Positions 50,291-59,965 are shown, counted from the stretch's first letter. The stretch: 64,000 bases of DNA from Peteryoungia aggregata LMG 23059 (GCF_030814435.1 NZ_JAUSUW010000019.1:1-64000), one strand, 5' to 3'. Made by a program: numbers and translations. The notes: generated from the letters alone by a model not told the origin.

Positions 50291-52858
50291 ATGCAAAACA
50301 TGAACAATGCGGCCGGATCAGAAGCCGGAGCCATCCGGCTGGAGATCCCGGTCGAGGGCATGACCTGTGCGTCCTGCGTGCGCCGGGTGGAGAAGGCTGC
50401 CGCCTCTGTCGAGGGCGTCTCCGCAAGTGCTGTGAACTTTGCCACGGAAACCCTGTCGCTTAACGTCGGCCCAGGCTTTTCCGCTGAGGCGCTGGAAAGG
50501 GCGATCACGGAGGCGGGCTATGAGGCGCGGGCCGAAACACTCAGGCTGGAAATCGAGGACATGACCTGTGCCTCCTGCGTCTCCAGGGTGGAAAAGGCGC
50601 TGAAGACCGTTGCCGCCGTTCAGACCGCCAGCGTCAATCTGGCAACCGGCGAGGCCGTGGTCCGCGTCTTTGGCGGGGCAGTGGCCCTGCCGGCGATGAA
50701 GGCTGCGGTGGAAAAGGCCGGATACAACGTGCGGCTGGCCGGGCCTGAGCATGCCACGGATGCGGGCGCAGATGTGGGTGCCGGCGCAGGCAGGCCGGCT
50801 GCGGAAGATGACAGCCGCGAGGCAAGGCGTGCCCGCGAGATCGACGGGCTCTGGCGCGATGCGCTCATCGCCGGGGTCCTGACCCTGCCGCTTTTCGTCG
50901 TGGAAATGGGCAGCCACATCTATCCGCCGCTGCATCATGTGCTGATGGATGTTTTTCCCGGTAATACGCTGTATCTCCTGCAGTTTGCGCTGGCGACCGC
51001 AGTGCTTGTCGGTCCTGGCCGGCGCTTCTACCTGAAGGGCATTCCGGCGCTCTTTCGCCTGACACCTGACATGAACTCGCTGGTCGCGATGGGGACGTCG
51101 GCGGCCTATCTCTATTCTGTCGTGACCACCTTTGCGCCCACGCTTCTGCCGGTCGAGGCGCGCCATGTCTATTATGAGGCCGCCACCGTCATCGTCACGC
51201 TGATCCTTGTCGGACGGCTGCTGGAGGCGCGGGCCAAGGGCCGCACCGGGGCGGCGATCCGCAAGCTGGCGGGTCTGCAGGCTAGGAACGCCCGGGTGGA
51301 GCGCGACGGGGAGATGCGCGATGTGGCGCTCTCGGATGTCAGGCTCGGCGATGTCGTCGTTGTCCGTCCGGGCGAGCGCATTCCGGTCGATGGCCTTGTG
51401 ATCGATGGGAGAAGCGCTGTTGACGAGGCGATGATCTCGGGCGAGCCGATCCCGGTGGAGAAGGGAGCGGGGGCGACCGTCATTGGCGGCACGGTCAACG
51501 GTTCGGGAAGCTTCCGTTTCGAGGCGACCGGCATCGGCGCCGACATGATGCTGTCGCGCATCATCCGCATGGTGCAGGAAGCACAAGGGGCGAAACTGCC
51601 GATCCAGAAACTGGTGGATCAGGTGACGGCCTTCTTCGTGCCGGCGGTCATTACCATTGCGGTCCTCACCTTCATCGCCTGGTTCCTGCTCGGTCCCGAA
51701 CCCGCCTATACCTATGGGCTGGTGGCGGCTGTCGCCGTGCTGATCATTGCCTGCCCCTGCGCCATGGGCTTGGCCACCCCGACCTCGATCATGGTTGGCA
51801 CCGGCAGAGCTGCCGAACTCGGCGTATTGTTCCGCAAGGGCGAGGCGCTGCAGACGCTGTCGGTTATCGACACCGTCGTCATGGACAAGACCGGCACGAT
51901 CACCAAAGGCCGCCCGGAAGTGACCGAGATCATTCTTTCGCAAGGCTTTGAACGGGCAGAGCTTCTGGCGCTGACGGCAAGCCTGGAGGTACGCTCGGAA
52001 CACCCGCTGGCCGATGCCATTGTGCGGGCGGCGGAGGCCGAGGGGCTTGAACTGATGGAGGCAAGCGAGGTCGAGGCCGTCACCGGCTTTGGCGTCACCG
52101 GGATGGTCAAGGGGCGGCGCGTGGCAGCCGGTGCCGATCGCTATATGGTGAAACTCGGCGTGATGGCGGCGGATGCCACCGGTAATCCGCTGAAGGACGC
52201 CATGGCAAGGCTCGCCGACGAAGGGGCAAGCCCGCTTTATGTGGCGGTCGATGGCAGGCTCGCCGCCGCCATAGCCGTGGCCGATCCGCTGAAGGAGACG
52301 AGTGTGGCGGCGATTGCCGCGCTGAAGGGACTGGGGTTGAAAGTGGTGATGGTGACCGGCGACAACAGGCGCACGGCAAAGGCGATTGCCGCCAAAGCCG
52401 GCATCGAGGATGTCGTGGCCGAAGTGCTGCCGGAAGGAAAGGTCAGCGTCATCAAGGGCCTGCAGGCAAAGGGCGGCAAGCTCGCCTTTATCGGCGATGG
52501 CATCAATGATGCGCCGGCTCTCGCCACGGCAGACGCTGGAATCGCGATTGGCACGGGCACCGATGTGGCGATTGAAAGTGCGGATGTGGTGCTGGTCAAC
52601 GGCGATCTCTCGGGCGCGCTGCATGCCATCGAACTGTCGCGCCAGGTGATGCGCAACATCCGCCAGAACCTGTTCTGGGCCTTCGGCTACAATGTCGCGC
52701 TGATCCCGGTGGCGGCCGGTGCGCTCTACCCGGTGTTCGGCTGGATGCTCTCGCCGATGCTCGGGGCAGCGGCCATGGGGCTTTCGAGCGTGTTTGTGTT
52801 GTCGAATGCGCTGCGGTTGAAGCGGGCGCGGGTGACGGGGTTCTTGACCTCCCCTTGA
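50291..52858 (+). CDS. copA: Cu(I)-exporting P1B-type ATPase
   Basis: 855 residues. Two N-terminal heavy-metal domains, each with a CxxC ([14 protein letters not shown] and [14 protein letters not shown]), eight predicted helices including the CPC transport site in [11 protein letters not shown], the phosphorylation motif [13 protein letters not shown] and [10 protein letters not shown]. Pumps Cu+ out of the cytosol using ATP. ATG 50291 chosen because AGAGGTGA is 9-10 nt upstream; TTG 50285 is too close. Regulated by the CueR-type promoter just upstream. Confidence 0.95.
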   Translation: MQNMNNAAGSEAGAIRLEIPVEGMTCASCVRRVEKAAASVEGVSASAVNFATETLSLNVGPGFSAEALERAITEAGYEARAETLRLEIEDMTCASCVSRVEKALKTVAAVQTASVNLATGEAVVRVFGGAVALPAMKAAVEKAGYNVRLAGPEHATDAGADVGAGAGRPAAEDDSREARRAREIDGLWRDALIAGVLTLPLFVVEMGSHIYPPLHHVLMDVFPGNTLYLLQFALATAVLVGPGRRFYLKGIPALFRLTPDMNSLVAMGTSAAYLYSVVTTFAPTLLPVEARHVYYEAATVIVTLILVGRLLEARAKGRTGAAIRKLAGLQARNARVERDGEMRDVALSDVRLGDVVVVRPGERIPVDGLVIDGRSAVDEAMISGEPIPVEKGAGATVIGGTVNGSGSFRFEATGIGADMMLSRIIRMVQEAQGAKLPIQKLVDQVTAFFVPAVITIAVLTFIAWFLLGPEPAYTYGLVAAVAVLIIACPCAMGLATPTSIMVGTGRAAELGVLFRKGEALQTLSVIDTVVMDKTGTITKGRPEVTEIILSQGFERAELLALTASLEVRSEHPLADAIVRAAEAEGLELMEASEVEAVTGFGVTGMVKGRRVAAGADRYMVKLGVMAADATGNPLKDAMARLADEGASPLYVAVDGRLAAAIAVADPLKETSVAAIAALKGLGLKVVMVTGDNRRTAKAIAAKAGIEDVVAEVLPEGKVSVIKGLQAKGGKLAFIGDGINDAPALATADAGIAIGTGTDVAIESADVVLVNGDLSGALHAIELSRQVMRNIRQNLFWAFGYNVALIPVAAGALYPVFGWMLSPMLGAAAMGLSSVFVLSNALRLKRARVTGFLTSP

Positions 52859-53060
52859 GGGGGAGGTCGCGCGGAACGCGCGGGTGGGGTGATGTTGGTG
52901 CGCGCCGCCGGGTCACCCCACCCCGGAGCTTCGCTCCGACCCTCCCCCTCAAGGGGAGGGTCGAGGATCTATCTCCCCCCTTCTTGCGGGGGAGAGTTCG
53001 GAGTGATGGCCGAAGGCCAGAAATCGATCCAGTGAATCGATTTCCGCGAACGGAGGCCTG
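52846..53060. repeat. composite mosaic repeat behind copA
   Basis: Two palindromic blocks (CTCCCCTTGAGGGGGAG; GCGCGGAACGCGCG; CTCCCCCTCAAGGGGAGGG), then GAAGGCCAGAAATCGATCC...CAGTGAATCGATTTCCGC, a separate inverted-repeat module. Its start overlaps the last codons of copA. Confidence 0.72.
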
Positions 53061-53108
53061 AGCGCGACGCCGCGAGAAGGCGATGAGAGGGCTTGAGAGC
53101 GATCAGGG

Positions 53109-53194
53109 CTAAACCTCAGATTTTGCAAGAGGGGGGCTTGGTTAGGTTGGTGCAGACTGAACCTGGCCCCCCACCAGGAAAATCTGAAGTTTAG
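53109..53194. repeat. 86-bp inverted-repeat element
   Basis: Arms CTAAACCTCAGATTTT and AAAATCTGAAGTTTAG (15 of 16 complementary) enclose a second pair, GAGGGGGGC and GGCCCCCC. No coding capacity. Structured RNA or a small palindromic element; 80 bp upstream of cueR. Confidence 0.65.
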
Positions 53195-53273
53195 GCGGCT
53201 TTCGCTCGCCTAACCCTTCGATTTTCCGTCCTCCCCCGCAAGGGGGGAGGGACGTAGAGCAAGGAACGAAACC

Positions 53274-53723
53274 ATGTCCATGACCATAGGCGAGGCCTCT
53301 CATGCCTCCGGCGTTTCGGCCAAGATGATCCGCTACTACGAGGAGATCGGGCTGATTTCACCGGCAGGGCGCACCGCGTCCAACTACCGGGTCTATGATG
53401 TAGACAGCGTCAACCGGCTGCGTTTCGTGCGGCGATCGCGCAATCTCGGCTTCTCGCTTGAAGAGACCGAGCGGCTGCTCAAACTCTGGGACGACAAGGC
53501 GCGGGCAAGTGCCGAGGTGAAGGCCCTGGCGCTCGCCCATGTCGAGGAGCTGGAGACGAAGATCGCTGAAATGCAGGCGATGCGCGACACACTCTCCCAT
53601 CTGGCCGAGCGCTGCCAGGGCAATGACCGGCCGAATTGCCCGATCCTGGCTGACCTCGAGGGCAGACCGCTGCGGCAAAAGACCACTGCGAAAGGTGAGG
53701 GCGGGGACTGTTGCGGGGCTTGA
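53274..53723 (+). CDS. cueR: Cu(I)-responsive MerR-family regulator CueR
   Basis: 149 residues. N-terminal MerR HTH (MTIGEASHASGVSAKMIRYY), long dimerisation helix, and the metal loop RCQGNDRPNCPI with the two cysteines that bind Cu(I), plus a C-terminal CC pair. Activates copA from the dyad promoter at 50235. Between copA and copZ. Confidence 0.94.
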   Translation: MSMTIGEASHASGVSAKMIRYYEEIGLISPAGRTASNYRVYDVDSVNRLRFVRRSRNLGFSLEETERLLKLWDDKARASAEVKALALAHVEELETKIAEMQAMRDTLSHLAERCQGNDRPNCPILADLEGRPLRQKTTAKGEGGDCCGA

Positions 53724-53793
53724 CCTTGCCCCCGTGGGAAGGATGACAATGCAAGGGATTATGGCGCCCGGGGCGCGAGAAAGGAAAGACATC

Positions 53794-53997
53794 ATGATCG
53801 GACAGACGGTATTCAGGATCGAGGACATGACCTGCGGACACTGCGAGAAGACCCTGGTCAAGGCACTGGCCGAGGTGCTGCCCGGCAAGGCGGTGACCAT
53901 CGATCTTGCCGCCCGCAAGGCCTTTGTCGATGGCGATGCCGTGCTGGCCGAACAGGCCATTCGCGAGGCGGGCTACACGCCGGTGCGGGAGGTCTGA
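53794..53997 (+). CDS. copZ: heavy-metal-associated protein, CopZ-like copper chaperone
   Basis: 67 residues, one HMA domain: DMTCGHCEKTLVKALAE with the metal-binding CxxC. Delivers Cu(I) to CopA in related systems. AAAGGAAAG precedes the ATG. Together with copA and cueR forms a copper-resistance cassette. Confidence 0.92.
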   Translation: MIGQTVFRIEDMTCGHCEKTLVKALAEVLPGKAVTIDLAARKAFVDGDAVLAEQAIREAGYTPVREV

Positions 53998-54060
53998 GGG
54001 TTTGGGCCATGGGCAGTTGGCAAGAGGGGGTGAGCCCATGCCGGGGATCGATCCAAACTC

Positions 54061-54081
54061 GACTGCCGACTGCCGACTGCC
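54061..54081. repeat. heptanucleotide tandem repeat
   Basis: Three perfect GACTGCC units, in the gap between copZ and the AhpD-like gene. Compare 23838-23879. Confidence 0.7.
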
Positions 54082-54142
54082 TTGCAATCCTCGCTAGCTT
54101 CTATGGATATAAATTATAATATATGTTTTCGGAGACATCGCC

Positions 54143-54493
54143 ATGGCCAAGGATTACGTCGCAATCACCAGGGAAATCTCGAACGGGATCAAGACTTTGC
54201 GCAAGGACATTCCCGATGTGATGCAGGGCTTTTCGGCGCTGGCCGGGGCGGCGACGAAGGACGGTGCGCTGTCCAAGAAGGTCAAGGAACTGGTGGCGCT
54301 CGGGATCGCCATCTCCACCCGCTGTGACGGCTGCATCGGCTTTCACACCGAAGCCCTGATCAAGCTGGGTTGCACCAAGGCGGAATTCGAGGAAACGCTG
54401 GGGCTGGCCGTCTACATGGGCGGCGGTCCCTCGCTGATGTATGCCGGCGACGCCATGGCAGCCTGGGAGCAGTTCGGTGGCCCCGAGGCCTGA
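54143..54493 (+). CDS. carboxymuconolactone decarboxylase/AhpD-like protein
   Basis: 116 residues. Catalytic-type CxxC with a proton-relay His in RCDGCIGFHTEAL, the AhpD signature. Probably a small thiol peroxidase or disulfide enzyme. AT-rich upstream region with TATAAT (54115-54120) may hold its promoter, but no well-spaced -35 was found. CGGAGAC before the ATG. Confidence 0.88.
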   Translation: MAKDYVAITREISNGIKTLRKDIPDVMQGFSALAGAATKDGALSKKVKELVALGIAISTRCDGCIGFHTEALIKLGCTKAEFEETLGLAVYMGGGPSLMYAGDAMAAWEQFGGPEA

Positions 54494-54618
54494 CTCCGGC
54501 AGCCTGCGGGAAACCCCTGAATTATCCCGGCTAAATTAGCAAAAAATTTGCAAGCCTCGCGCATGATCTCCGGCAAGGCGGCGGTGTGGGGCCGTTGCCG
54601 GTGAAGGGATCACGAGGC

Positions 54619-55773
54619 ATGCGGGCTGACCTGGGCGCCAGGGGACGGGTGGATTGGCTTTTGCGCATGCCGCCCGAAGTGGAGCGTGCCCATGAGCGCG
54701 ACTTCGGCCCGGCCCGCATCCGGCATCTGCGCCATGCGATCATCGTCGGCCTGATCGTCTACAACATCTACAATCTGACCAGCCTGCACCTGATGGGCGA
54801 TATCCAGCCGTTTACGGTGGCGATGCGGCTCTTTTTGCTCACGCCGGGTTCTATTCTTATCTTCCTGCTGGTCTCGCGCCTGCCGGCGGCCTGGCGCGAA
54901 GTGCTGTTGCTGCAGGGCATGTTCACCGCCAGTTTGCTGCCGCTCTATCTCGTCTACATCTCGCAATCGCCCTATGCGAGCTACACGCTCGGCGAACTGC
55001 CGCTGGTGCTGCTCTTCGGCAACATGCTGCTGGTGCTGCGGTTCCGCTGGGCGCTGATCTTCACCACCGTCACTTGCCTGACGGCGCTCTGGGTGATCCA
55101 CATCAAACCCGGTCTGGACGAGAACCTGATCTTTCCCCTGACCGTGCAGGTGATCACCGGGCTGTTCTTCACGCTCTACGGCAACTGGCATTTCGAAAGA
55201 CAGCGCTGTCTGACCTATCTTGCCCAGTACGACGCCGAAAACCGCGCCGACCGGGCCGAGCGCATCGGCGACGCGCTGCGCGACCTCACCCGCACCGACA
55301 CGCTGACCGGCATCGCCAACCGCCGCCATCTGGAGGAGACGCTTGACGGCTGGCTGAAGTCCCGCCCGTCGGTGCTGCTGATGATGGTCGATGTCGATCA
55401 CTTCAAGGCCTATAACGACCGGCTGGGGCATCTGGCCGGCGACGACTGCCTGCGCCGGATCGCCGCCGCGCTCTCCGCCTTCGCCGCCCGCCACGAGGGC
55501 TTCGCCGCCCGCTATGGCGGCGAGGAATTCACCCTGCTGTTTGCCGTGGACAGCGAGACCGGCGGCGCCTTCCTGGCCGACCGGCTGGTGCGCACCATCC
55601 GCGACTGCGCCATCCCCCATCCCGGCCGCCCCGACGGGCTGGTCCATGTCACCGTCTCCGCCGGTTATGCCGGCGCCGACCGCGACCGCGACGCGCTCAC
55701 CCTCGTGACGCGCGCCGATCTGGCGCTGTACGAAGCGAAGAGTGCCGGGCGGAACAGGTCGAAGGCGGGGTGA
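54619..55773 (+). CDS. diguanylate cyclase, membrane GGDEF protein
   Basis: 384 residues. Six membrane helices (about residues 35-195), then a GGDEF domain from LTRTDTLTGIANRRHLEETL with the site GGEEF. No RxxD inhibitory site before it. Same architecture as the cyclase at 40477 but only moderately similar. ATG 54619 chosen over GTG 54586. Confidence 0.9.
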   Translation: MRADLGARGRVDWLLRMPPEVERAHERDFGPARIRHLRHAIIVGLIVYNIYNLTSLHLMGDIQPFTVAMRLFLLTPGSILIFLLVSRLPAAWREVLLLQGMFTASLLPLYLVYISQSPYASYTLGELPLVLLFGNMLLVLRFRWALIFTTVTCLTALWVIHIKPGLDENLIFPLTVQVITGLFFTLYGNWHFERQRCLTYLAQYDAENRADRAERIGDALRDLTRTDTLTGIANRRHLEETLDGWLKSRPSVLLMMVDVDHFKAYNDRLGHLAGDDCLRRIAAALSAFAARHEGFAARYGGEEFTLLFAVDSETGGAFLADRLVRTIRDCAIPHPGRPDGLVHVTVSAGYAGADRDRDALTLVTRADLALYEAKSAGRNRSKAG

Positions 55774-55936
55774 GGCGGCTTGGTGAGGCCGCTGCTATGC
55801 AGGGCACCATAGGATCAGGGGTATAATTCTACCAAAACGTACCTGCCGCCTTTCCTGCGGATCATTGTCGGCATATGCTGGGTTGCGTGGATCAACTACT
55901 GCAATTCTAACTTCATCGCATTTGGGGCTAGCTGAC

Positions 55937-56737
55937 ATGCGGGCACTCAAAGCCGCAAATTTCTGCATCTATTGCGGGGGAATGCCCGAGAGGCTAACGG
56001 ACGAGCACGTGTTTCCCTATGCCCTGGGAGGCGAGCTAGTTGTCCCAAAATCGTCCTGTCCCAAATGTGCGGAGAAGACATCCCGGCTGGAGTTGTTTGT
56101 ACTGCGGCGTATGTTCGGTAAGGCCAGAGCTAAGTTACAGATGCGGAGCCGAAGGCCTGATAAGCGACCGAAGGAACACTCAATCACATTGATCATGGCT
56201 GATGGTTCGGAAATAGACAGGCTTGTATCAATTGACGATTATCCGTTTCACTTTACCTGTCCAATTTATTCTCCGGCGCGCGCTCTTCGTGGACTGCTAC
56301 CAAACGAAGGACAAGTTCGCAAAATTGGGATCTGGTCGACGTGTGACGAAGATCAGGTGCACCGGTTGAGGTTAAGGTATGGCGCTGCAGACGTCAGCTT
56401 GCACATGACGGACCTGAACAGCACCGTTCTATGTCGCTTCCTTGCCAAGATAGCGCATAGCTATGCATTTGCTACCGAAGTGCAGGATTACATTCCGCTT
56501 ACCAGGGAGTTCATTTTAGGATTAGATATCGACCCTAACTTTCTTGTGGGGTGTGAAGATGCATTCAAAATCGTACCGACGAGCGACGATGGATTGTTTC
56601 TAAGGACATGGATTAGTCGAAGCCATTACCCCGGTTTCGTCGTTGCGTTCATACAATTTTTTCCCTCAAGAGATGCGCCTGTTTATCATGTTCTTGTTGG
56701 AATGATGCACCCCTCTACAGGACGACACTCAGGATAG
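55937..56737 (+). CDS. HNH-nuclease-like zinc protein
   Basis: 266 residues, clearly AT-richer than neighbours. CIYCGGMPERLTDEHVFPYA then LGGELVVPKSSCPKCAEKTS has the CxxC...DEH...CxxC layout of HNH-type nucleases, with His in DEHVFP as the putative catalytic residue. The remaining 200 residues match nothing recognised. Solitary, so a homing or defence role is only a guess. ATG 55937. Confidence 0.6.
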   Translation: MRALKAANFCIYCGGMPERLTDEHVFPYALGGELVVPKSSCPKCAEKTSRLELFVLRRMFGKARAKLQMRSRRPDKRPKEHSITLIMADGSEIDRLVSIDDYPFHFTCPIYSPARALRGLLPNEGQVRKIGIWSTCDEDQVHRLRLRYGAADVSLHMTDLNSTVLCRFLAKIAHSYAFATEVQDYIPLTREFILGLDIDPNFLVGCEDAFKIVPTSDDGLFLRTWISRSHYPGFVVAFIQFFPSRDAPVYHVLVGMMHPSTGRHSG

Positions 56738-56757
56738 ATGAAATAGGAAAATAATCC

Positions 56758-56786
56758 TTGACAGCGTGACGGTCGTCGGATAGGGT
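56758..56786 (+). promoter_or_regulatory. sigma70-type promoter upstream of the phage-like cluster
   Basis: -35 TTGACA (56758-56763), 17-bp spacer, -10 TAGGGT (56781-56786). Directly upstream of the first gene of the GTA-like cluster. Confidence 0.6.
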
Positions 56787-56844
56787 TATGGCATGATCGG
56801 AAAGCTGTGGCCGGGTGGCCAGATGGGGTTCCGCAGAGGTTTTG

Positions 56845-56869
56845 AAAGGGTCCGCTTGGCGGGCCCTTT
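56845..56869 (+). promoter_or_regulatory. leader hairpin before the phage-like cluster
   Basis: Stem AAAGGGTCCGC / GCGGGCCCTTT (one G-U pair) with a TTG loop, between the promoter and the ribosome site at 56878. No T run follows, so it is not a plain terminator. Could be an mRNA-stabilising or regulatory hairpin. Confidence 0.5.
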
Positions 56870-56889
56870 GTCGTTTCGGAGGGATGCGG

Positions 56890-57351
56890 ATGGATGAGCC
56901 CGAGATGATCGAGGCACTGCCTGATGTCATCGAGGTGAAGGCGGCGGGGGCAGGCGATCTGGAGGCGCTGCTCCAGGAATTCACCACGGAGATGCGCGCC
57001 CAGTTCGACCTGTTTCGACGCCTGAGGGCCGGGGCCGAGGGCCTGATCGACGGCGCTGACGAGGCGCTGGCGAAATTGGCGCGCGCCGACATCAAGGCCT
57101 CAACCGATGCGATTGCGCTGATCGTGCGGACGCTGGAAAAGATCGATGCGCTCCTGCGCCAGCTGGAGCGCGACCGGCTGGATGCCGAGGAACGGCTGAT
57201 CGAGGCGCGTGATCCGGAGGTCTTGCGGGGCGAGGTTGAGGCGCTGATTGCGGCTCGGGTCGAGGCGGAAGTGGCCGGACGGCTTGAGGCGGCGGTGGCA
57301 GCAAGGATGGCGGAGGTTTCGGGATTGGCCGAGGGGCGGGGCCCGCCGTGA
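56890..57351 (+). CDS. coiled-coil protein, possible GTA small terminase (g1-like)
   Basis: 153 residues, helical with acidic and Ala-rich repeats (ADEALAKLARADIKASTDAI; LEKIDALLRQLERDRLDAEE). No sharp motif. Position ahead of the large terminase and portal, as ORF g1 of rhodobacteral gene-transfer agents, suggests a small terminase. ATG 56890 has GGAGGG 6 nt upstream. Confidence 0.5.
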   Translation: MDEPEMIEALPDVIEVKAAGAGDLEALLQEFTTEMRAQFDLFRRLRAGAEGLIDGADEALAKLARADIKASTDAIALIVRTLEKIDALLRQLERDRLDAEERLIEARDPEVLRGEVEALIAARVEAEVAGRLEAAVAARMAEVSGLAEGRGPP

Positions 57352-57455
57352 GGGCTCCCCCCTGCAATGAATGTGGCGTCATTCAGTGTTGCACACTCTC
57401 CTACCGCTCAGTGGTCTGGCCCATCTTGATGCCCTAACCAATATCGAGGTCCCGC

Positions 57456-58262
57456 ATGCTAACGCCCGAAGTTCTTACTGTTGTGCCCAAGACAAATCCC
57501 CCAGCGCCTTGGATCGGTGGTAAGCGGCTGTTGTCAGCTCAAATCATCGGGTTGATTGAGGGAGTTCCACACAGATCTTACATTGAACCGTTCTTTGGTA
57601 TGGGGGGAGTGTTCTTTCGCCGGACGCGCGTTCCGAAAGCCGAGGTCATCAACGACCGGTCTGGTGAAGTGTTTAACTTTTTTCGGATTCTTCAACGACA
57701 CTACCCTCAATTGATGGATATCCTCAGATTTCAACTGGCCAGTCGACAAGAGTTCGAGCGGCTGCGTGCTTCCGATCCTCAAGGCCTCACGGATCTCGAG
57801 CGTGCTGCGCGTTTCCTCTATCTTCAGAAGCTGAGCTTTGCCGGGAAGGTCCGGGGGCAGAGCTTCGGGATCAGCAAAAACAGCCCCAGCCGCTTCAACA
57901 TATCGAACTTGGGCACGGTCCTTCAGTCGGTTCACGAACGCTTGGCCGGTGTCATTGTCGAGAATCTTGATTGGTTGGAAATTCTTGAGCGATACGACAG
58001 CTCCACGGCTCTGTTCTATCTCGATCCGCCATATCATGGGCATGAAGATGACTATGGAGCCGGGATGTTTGAGAATGACCAGTTTGAAAAGCTTGCCGAT
58101 CAACTGACCCGGTTGAAAGGGCGCTTCGTTCTCTCGGTCAATGATGATCCATTTATTCGAACAACTTTCAACGGCTTCTCGATGCGAGAGTTGGACGTCG
58201 AATATACGGCGTGCAGGTCTAGCAGAGTACGTCGCAAGGAGCTCTTGTTCCTATCTCCATAA
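57456..58262 (+). CDS. D12-class DNA adenine-N6 methyltransferase (Dam-like)
   Basis: 268 residues. SAM-binding motif in PWIGGKRLL with the following IEPFFGMGGVFF, and the catalytic DPPY in FYLDPPYHGHEDDYG. Methylates adenine in a short target, likely phage-borne. AT-richer than the GTA genes and inserted between g1-like and terminase genes. GAGGT before the ATG. Confidence 0.88.
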   Translation: MLTPEVLTVVPKTNPPAPWIGGKRLLSAQIIGLIEGVPHRSYIEPFFGMGGVFFRRTRVPKAEVINDRSGEVFNFFRILQRHYPQLMDILRFQLASRQEFERLRASDPQGLTDLERAARFLYLQKLSFAGKVRGQSFGISKNSPSRFNISNLGTVLQSVHERLAGVIVENLDWLEILERYDSSTALFYLDPPYHGHEDDYGAGMFENDQFEKLADQLTRLKGRFVLSVNDDPFIRTTFNGFSMRELDVEYTACRSSRVRRKELLFLSP

Positions 58263-58602
58263 TAGCATGTGCGGCCAGGCTATTCCTTGCGCTCAACGCT
58301 CGGCACCGAAGCAGTTTATGCATCCAAGCGTACATTTCGCCAGCGCAGCCGCGGAGACGATGCCGGAGATAGCATAGACATTAAAATCTATGAGCAGCCT
58401 TCGACGGGGGCGGGAAGCCTCAATCTGTCCGTTGGCCGTTGGTATTGTCAGCGACTTTACAGAGCGAATGATTCACTTATCAACTAGGATGCAAGAGGCG
58501 AAGACCCAGTGCCGCTTGATAGCAAACTGGATGATCTCAGAAGAGCGTGGGGACCCAAGACTCGTCATCGGTGTATCAGGTCGATTGCCAGCAGATCTTG
58601 TG
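58263..58602. other. unassigned gap between dam and the terminase
   Basis: An open frame extends upstream of the terminase start, but its composition differs (AT-rich and Ser/Arg-rich) and no family match or ribosome site is evident. Probably trailing DNA of the dam insertion. Nothing else seen. Confidence 0.4.
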
Positions 58603-59959
58603 ATGCCGCACCCGATTGATTCCGCAGACATCGCCGACCTTTCGCGGTTTACCCCCGCCGATATCGCCTTTCTCGCCCGGGACTGGAGGCTTCTGGCACG
58701 GCCCGAGCAATGGCCGCCGGAGGGAGATTGGCGGAGCTGGCTGATCCTCGGCGGGCGGGGATCGGGCAAGACGCGGGCCGGGGCCGAATGGGTGCAGGCG
58801 CAGGTGTTGGCGGCGGGCAAGCGGACGGATTTGAGGATTGCGCTGGTGGCGGAAACGCTGGGGGATGCCCGCGAGGTGATGATCGACGGGGCCTCGGGGC
58901 TGACGAGGATTGCCAGGCGGATGCGGCCGGAGGTGGAGATTTCGAGACGCAGGCTTGTCTGGCCGAATGGGGCGATTGCGCAGATCTTTTCCTCCGAAGA
59001 CCCGGAAAGCCTGCGCGGGCCGCAATTTCATCTCGCCTGGTGCGACGAGTACGTCAGGTAGAAACGCATTTTAATAAAAATCCGCTTTTCCCCCTACGTT
59101 GCTAGAAATCATATGCTGTGACGAACTCGCCAAATGGAAACATGCCGACGAGACCTTCGACATGCTGCAGTTTGCGCTGCGGTTGGGCGATGATCCGCGC
59201 CAGGTGGTGACGACGACGCCAAGGCCGGTGCCGCTGTTGAAGCGGCTGATGGCGGATGAGGCGACGCGGATTACGAGGATGGCGACTTCGGCCAATGCGG
59301 CGCATCTGGCGCCGGGGTTTCTGGCGGCGCTTGCCGCCCGTTATGGCGGGACACGGCTCGGGCGGCAGGAGCTGGACGGCGAGCTGATCGAGGACCGGCC
59401 GGACGCTTTGTGGAAGCGGGCGCGGCTCGACGAGATCGTCGTGAAACTGGCAGAACCCTTGCGACGGATCGTCGTGGCGGTCGATCCGCCGGCGGGGGGC
59501 GTGTCCGCCTGCTGCGGCATTGTGGTTGCCGGGCTGAAGAAAAATGGTCAGGCGGTGGTGCTATCAGATTGTTCGGTCGAGGGGGCCGGCCCGGCGGGCT
59601 GGGCCCGCGCGGTGGTTTCAGCGTATCGACGGTTTGAGGCTGACCGGGTGGTGGCCGAGGTGAACCAGGGCGGCGATATGGTGCGCGCCGTGCTTGAGGG
59701 CATCGAGGCGCGGCTGCCGGTGACGGTGGTGAGGGCCACGCGCGGCAAGTTCCTGCGCGCCGAACCGGTGGCGGCTTTGTACGAACAGGGGCGGGTTCTG
59801 CATGCCGGACGGTTTGTCGAGCTCGAGGACCAGATGTGTGATTTCGGCCCGGAGGGGCTGTCGAACGGGCGCTCGCCGGACCGGCTGGATGCGCTGGTCT
59901 GGGCGTTGACGGCGCTGATGCTGGAGGGCGGGAGCGAGCCACGGATACGGGGGGTGTGA
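58603..59959 (+). pseudogene. GTA-type large terminase (g2), split by a 76-bp insertion
   Basis: N part 58603-59061 and C part about 59117-59959 together make a terminase of about 425 residues. Walker A GGRGSGKTRAG is in the N part; the sequence then reads FHLAWCDE, the presumed Walker B. At this point 76 bp are inserted, with TGCGACGA at the left edge (59041) and TGTGACGA at the right (59117). The N frame stops at 59059-59061. The C part resumes CDELAKWKHADETFDM and holds the nuclease domain (VAVDPPAGGVSACCGI). Removing 76 bp restores the frame. DNA packaging by this terminase should be lost unless the insert is bypassed. Confidence 0.82.
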
Positions 59960-59965
59960 GATCCC

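Noticed and set aside
50318-52624. 768-codon frame opposite copA
   Set aside because: Shadow of the P-type ATPase gene.
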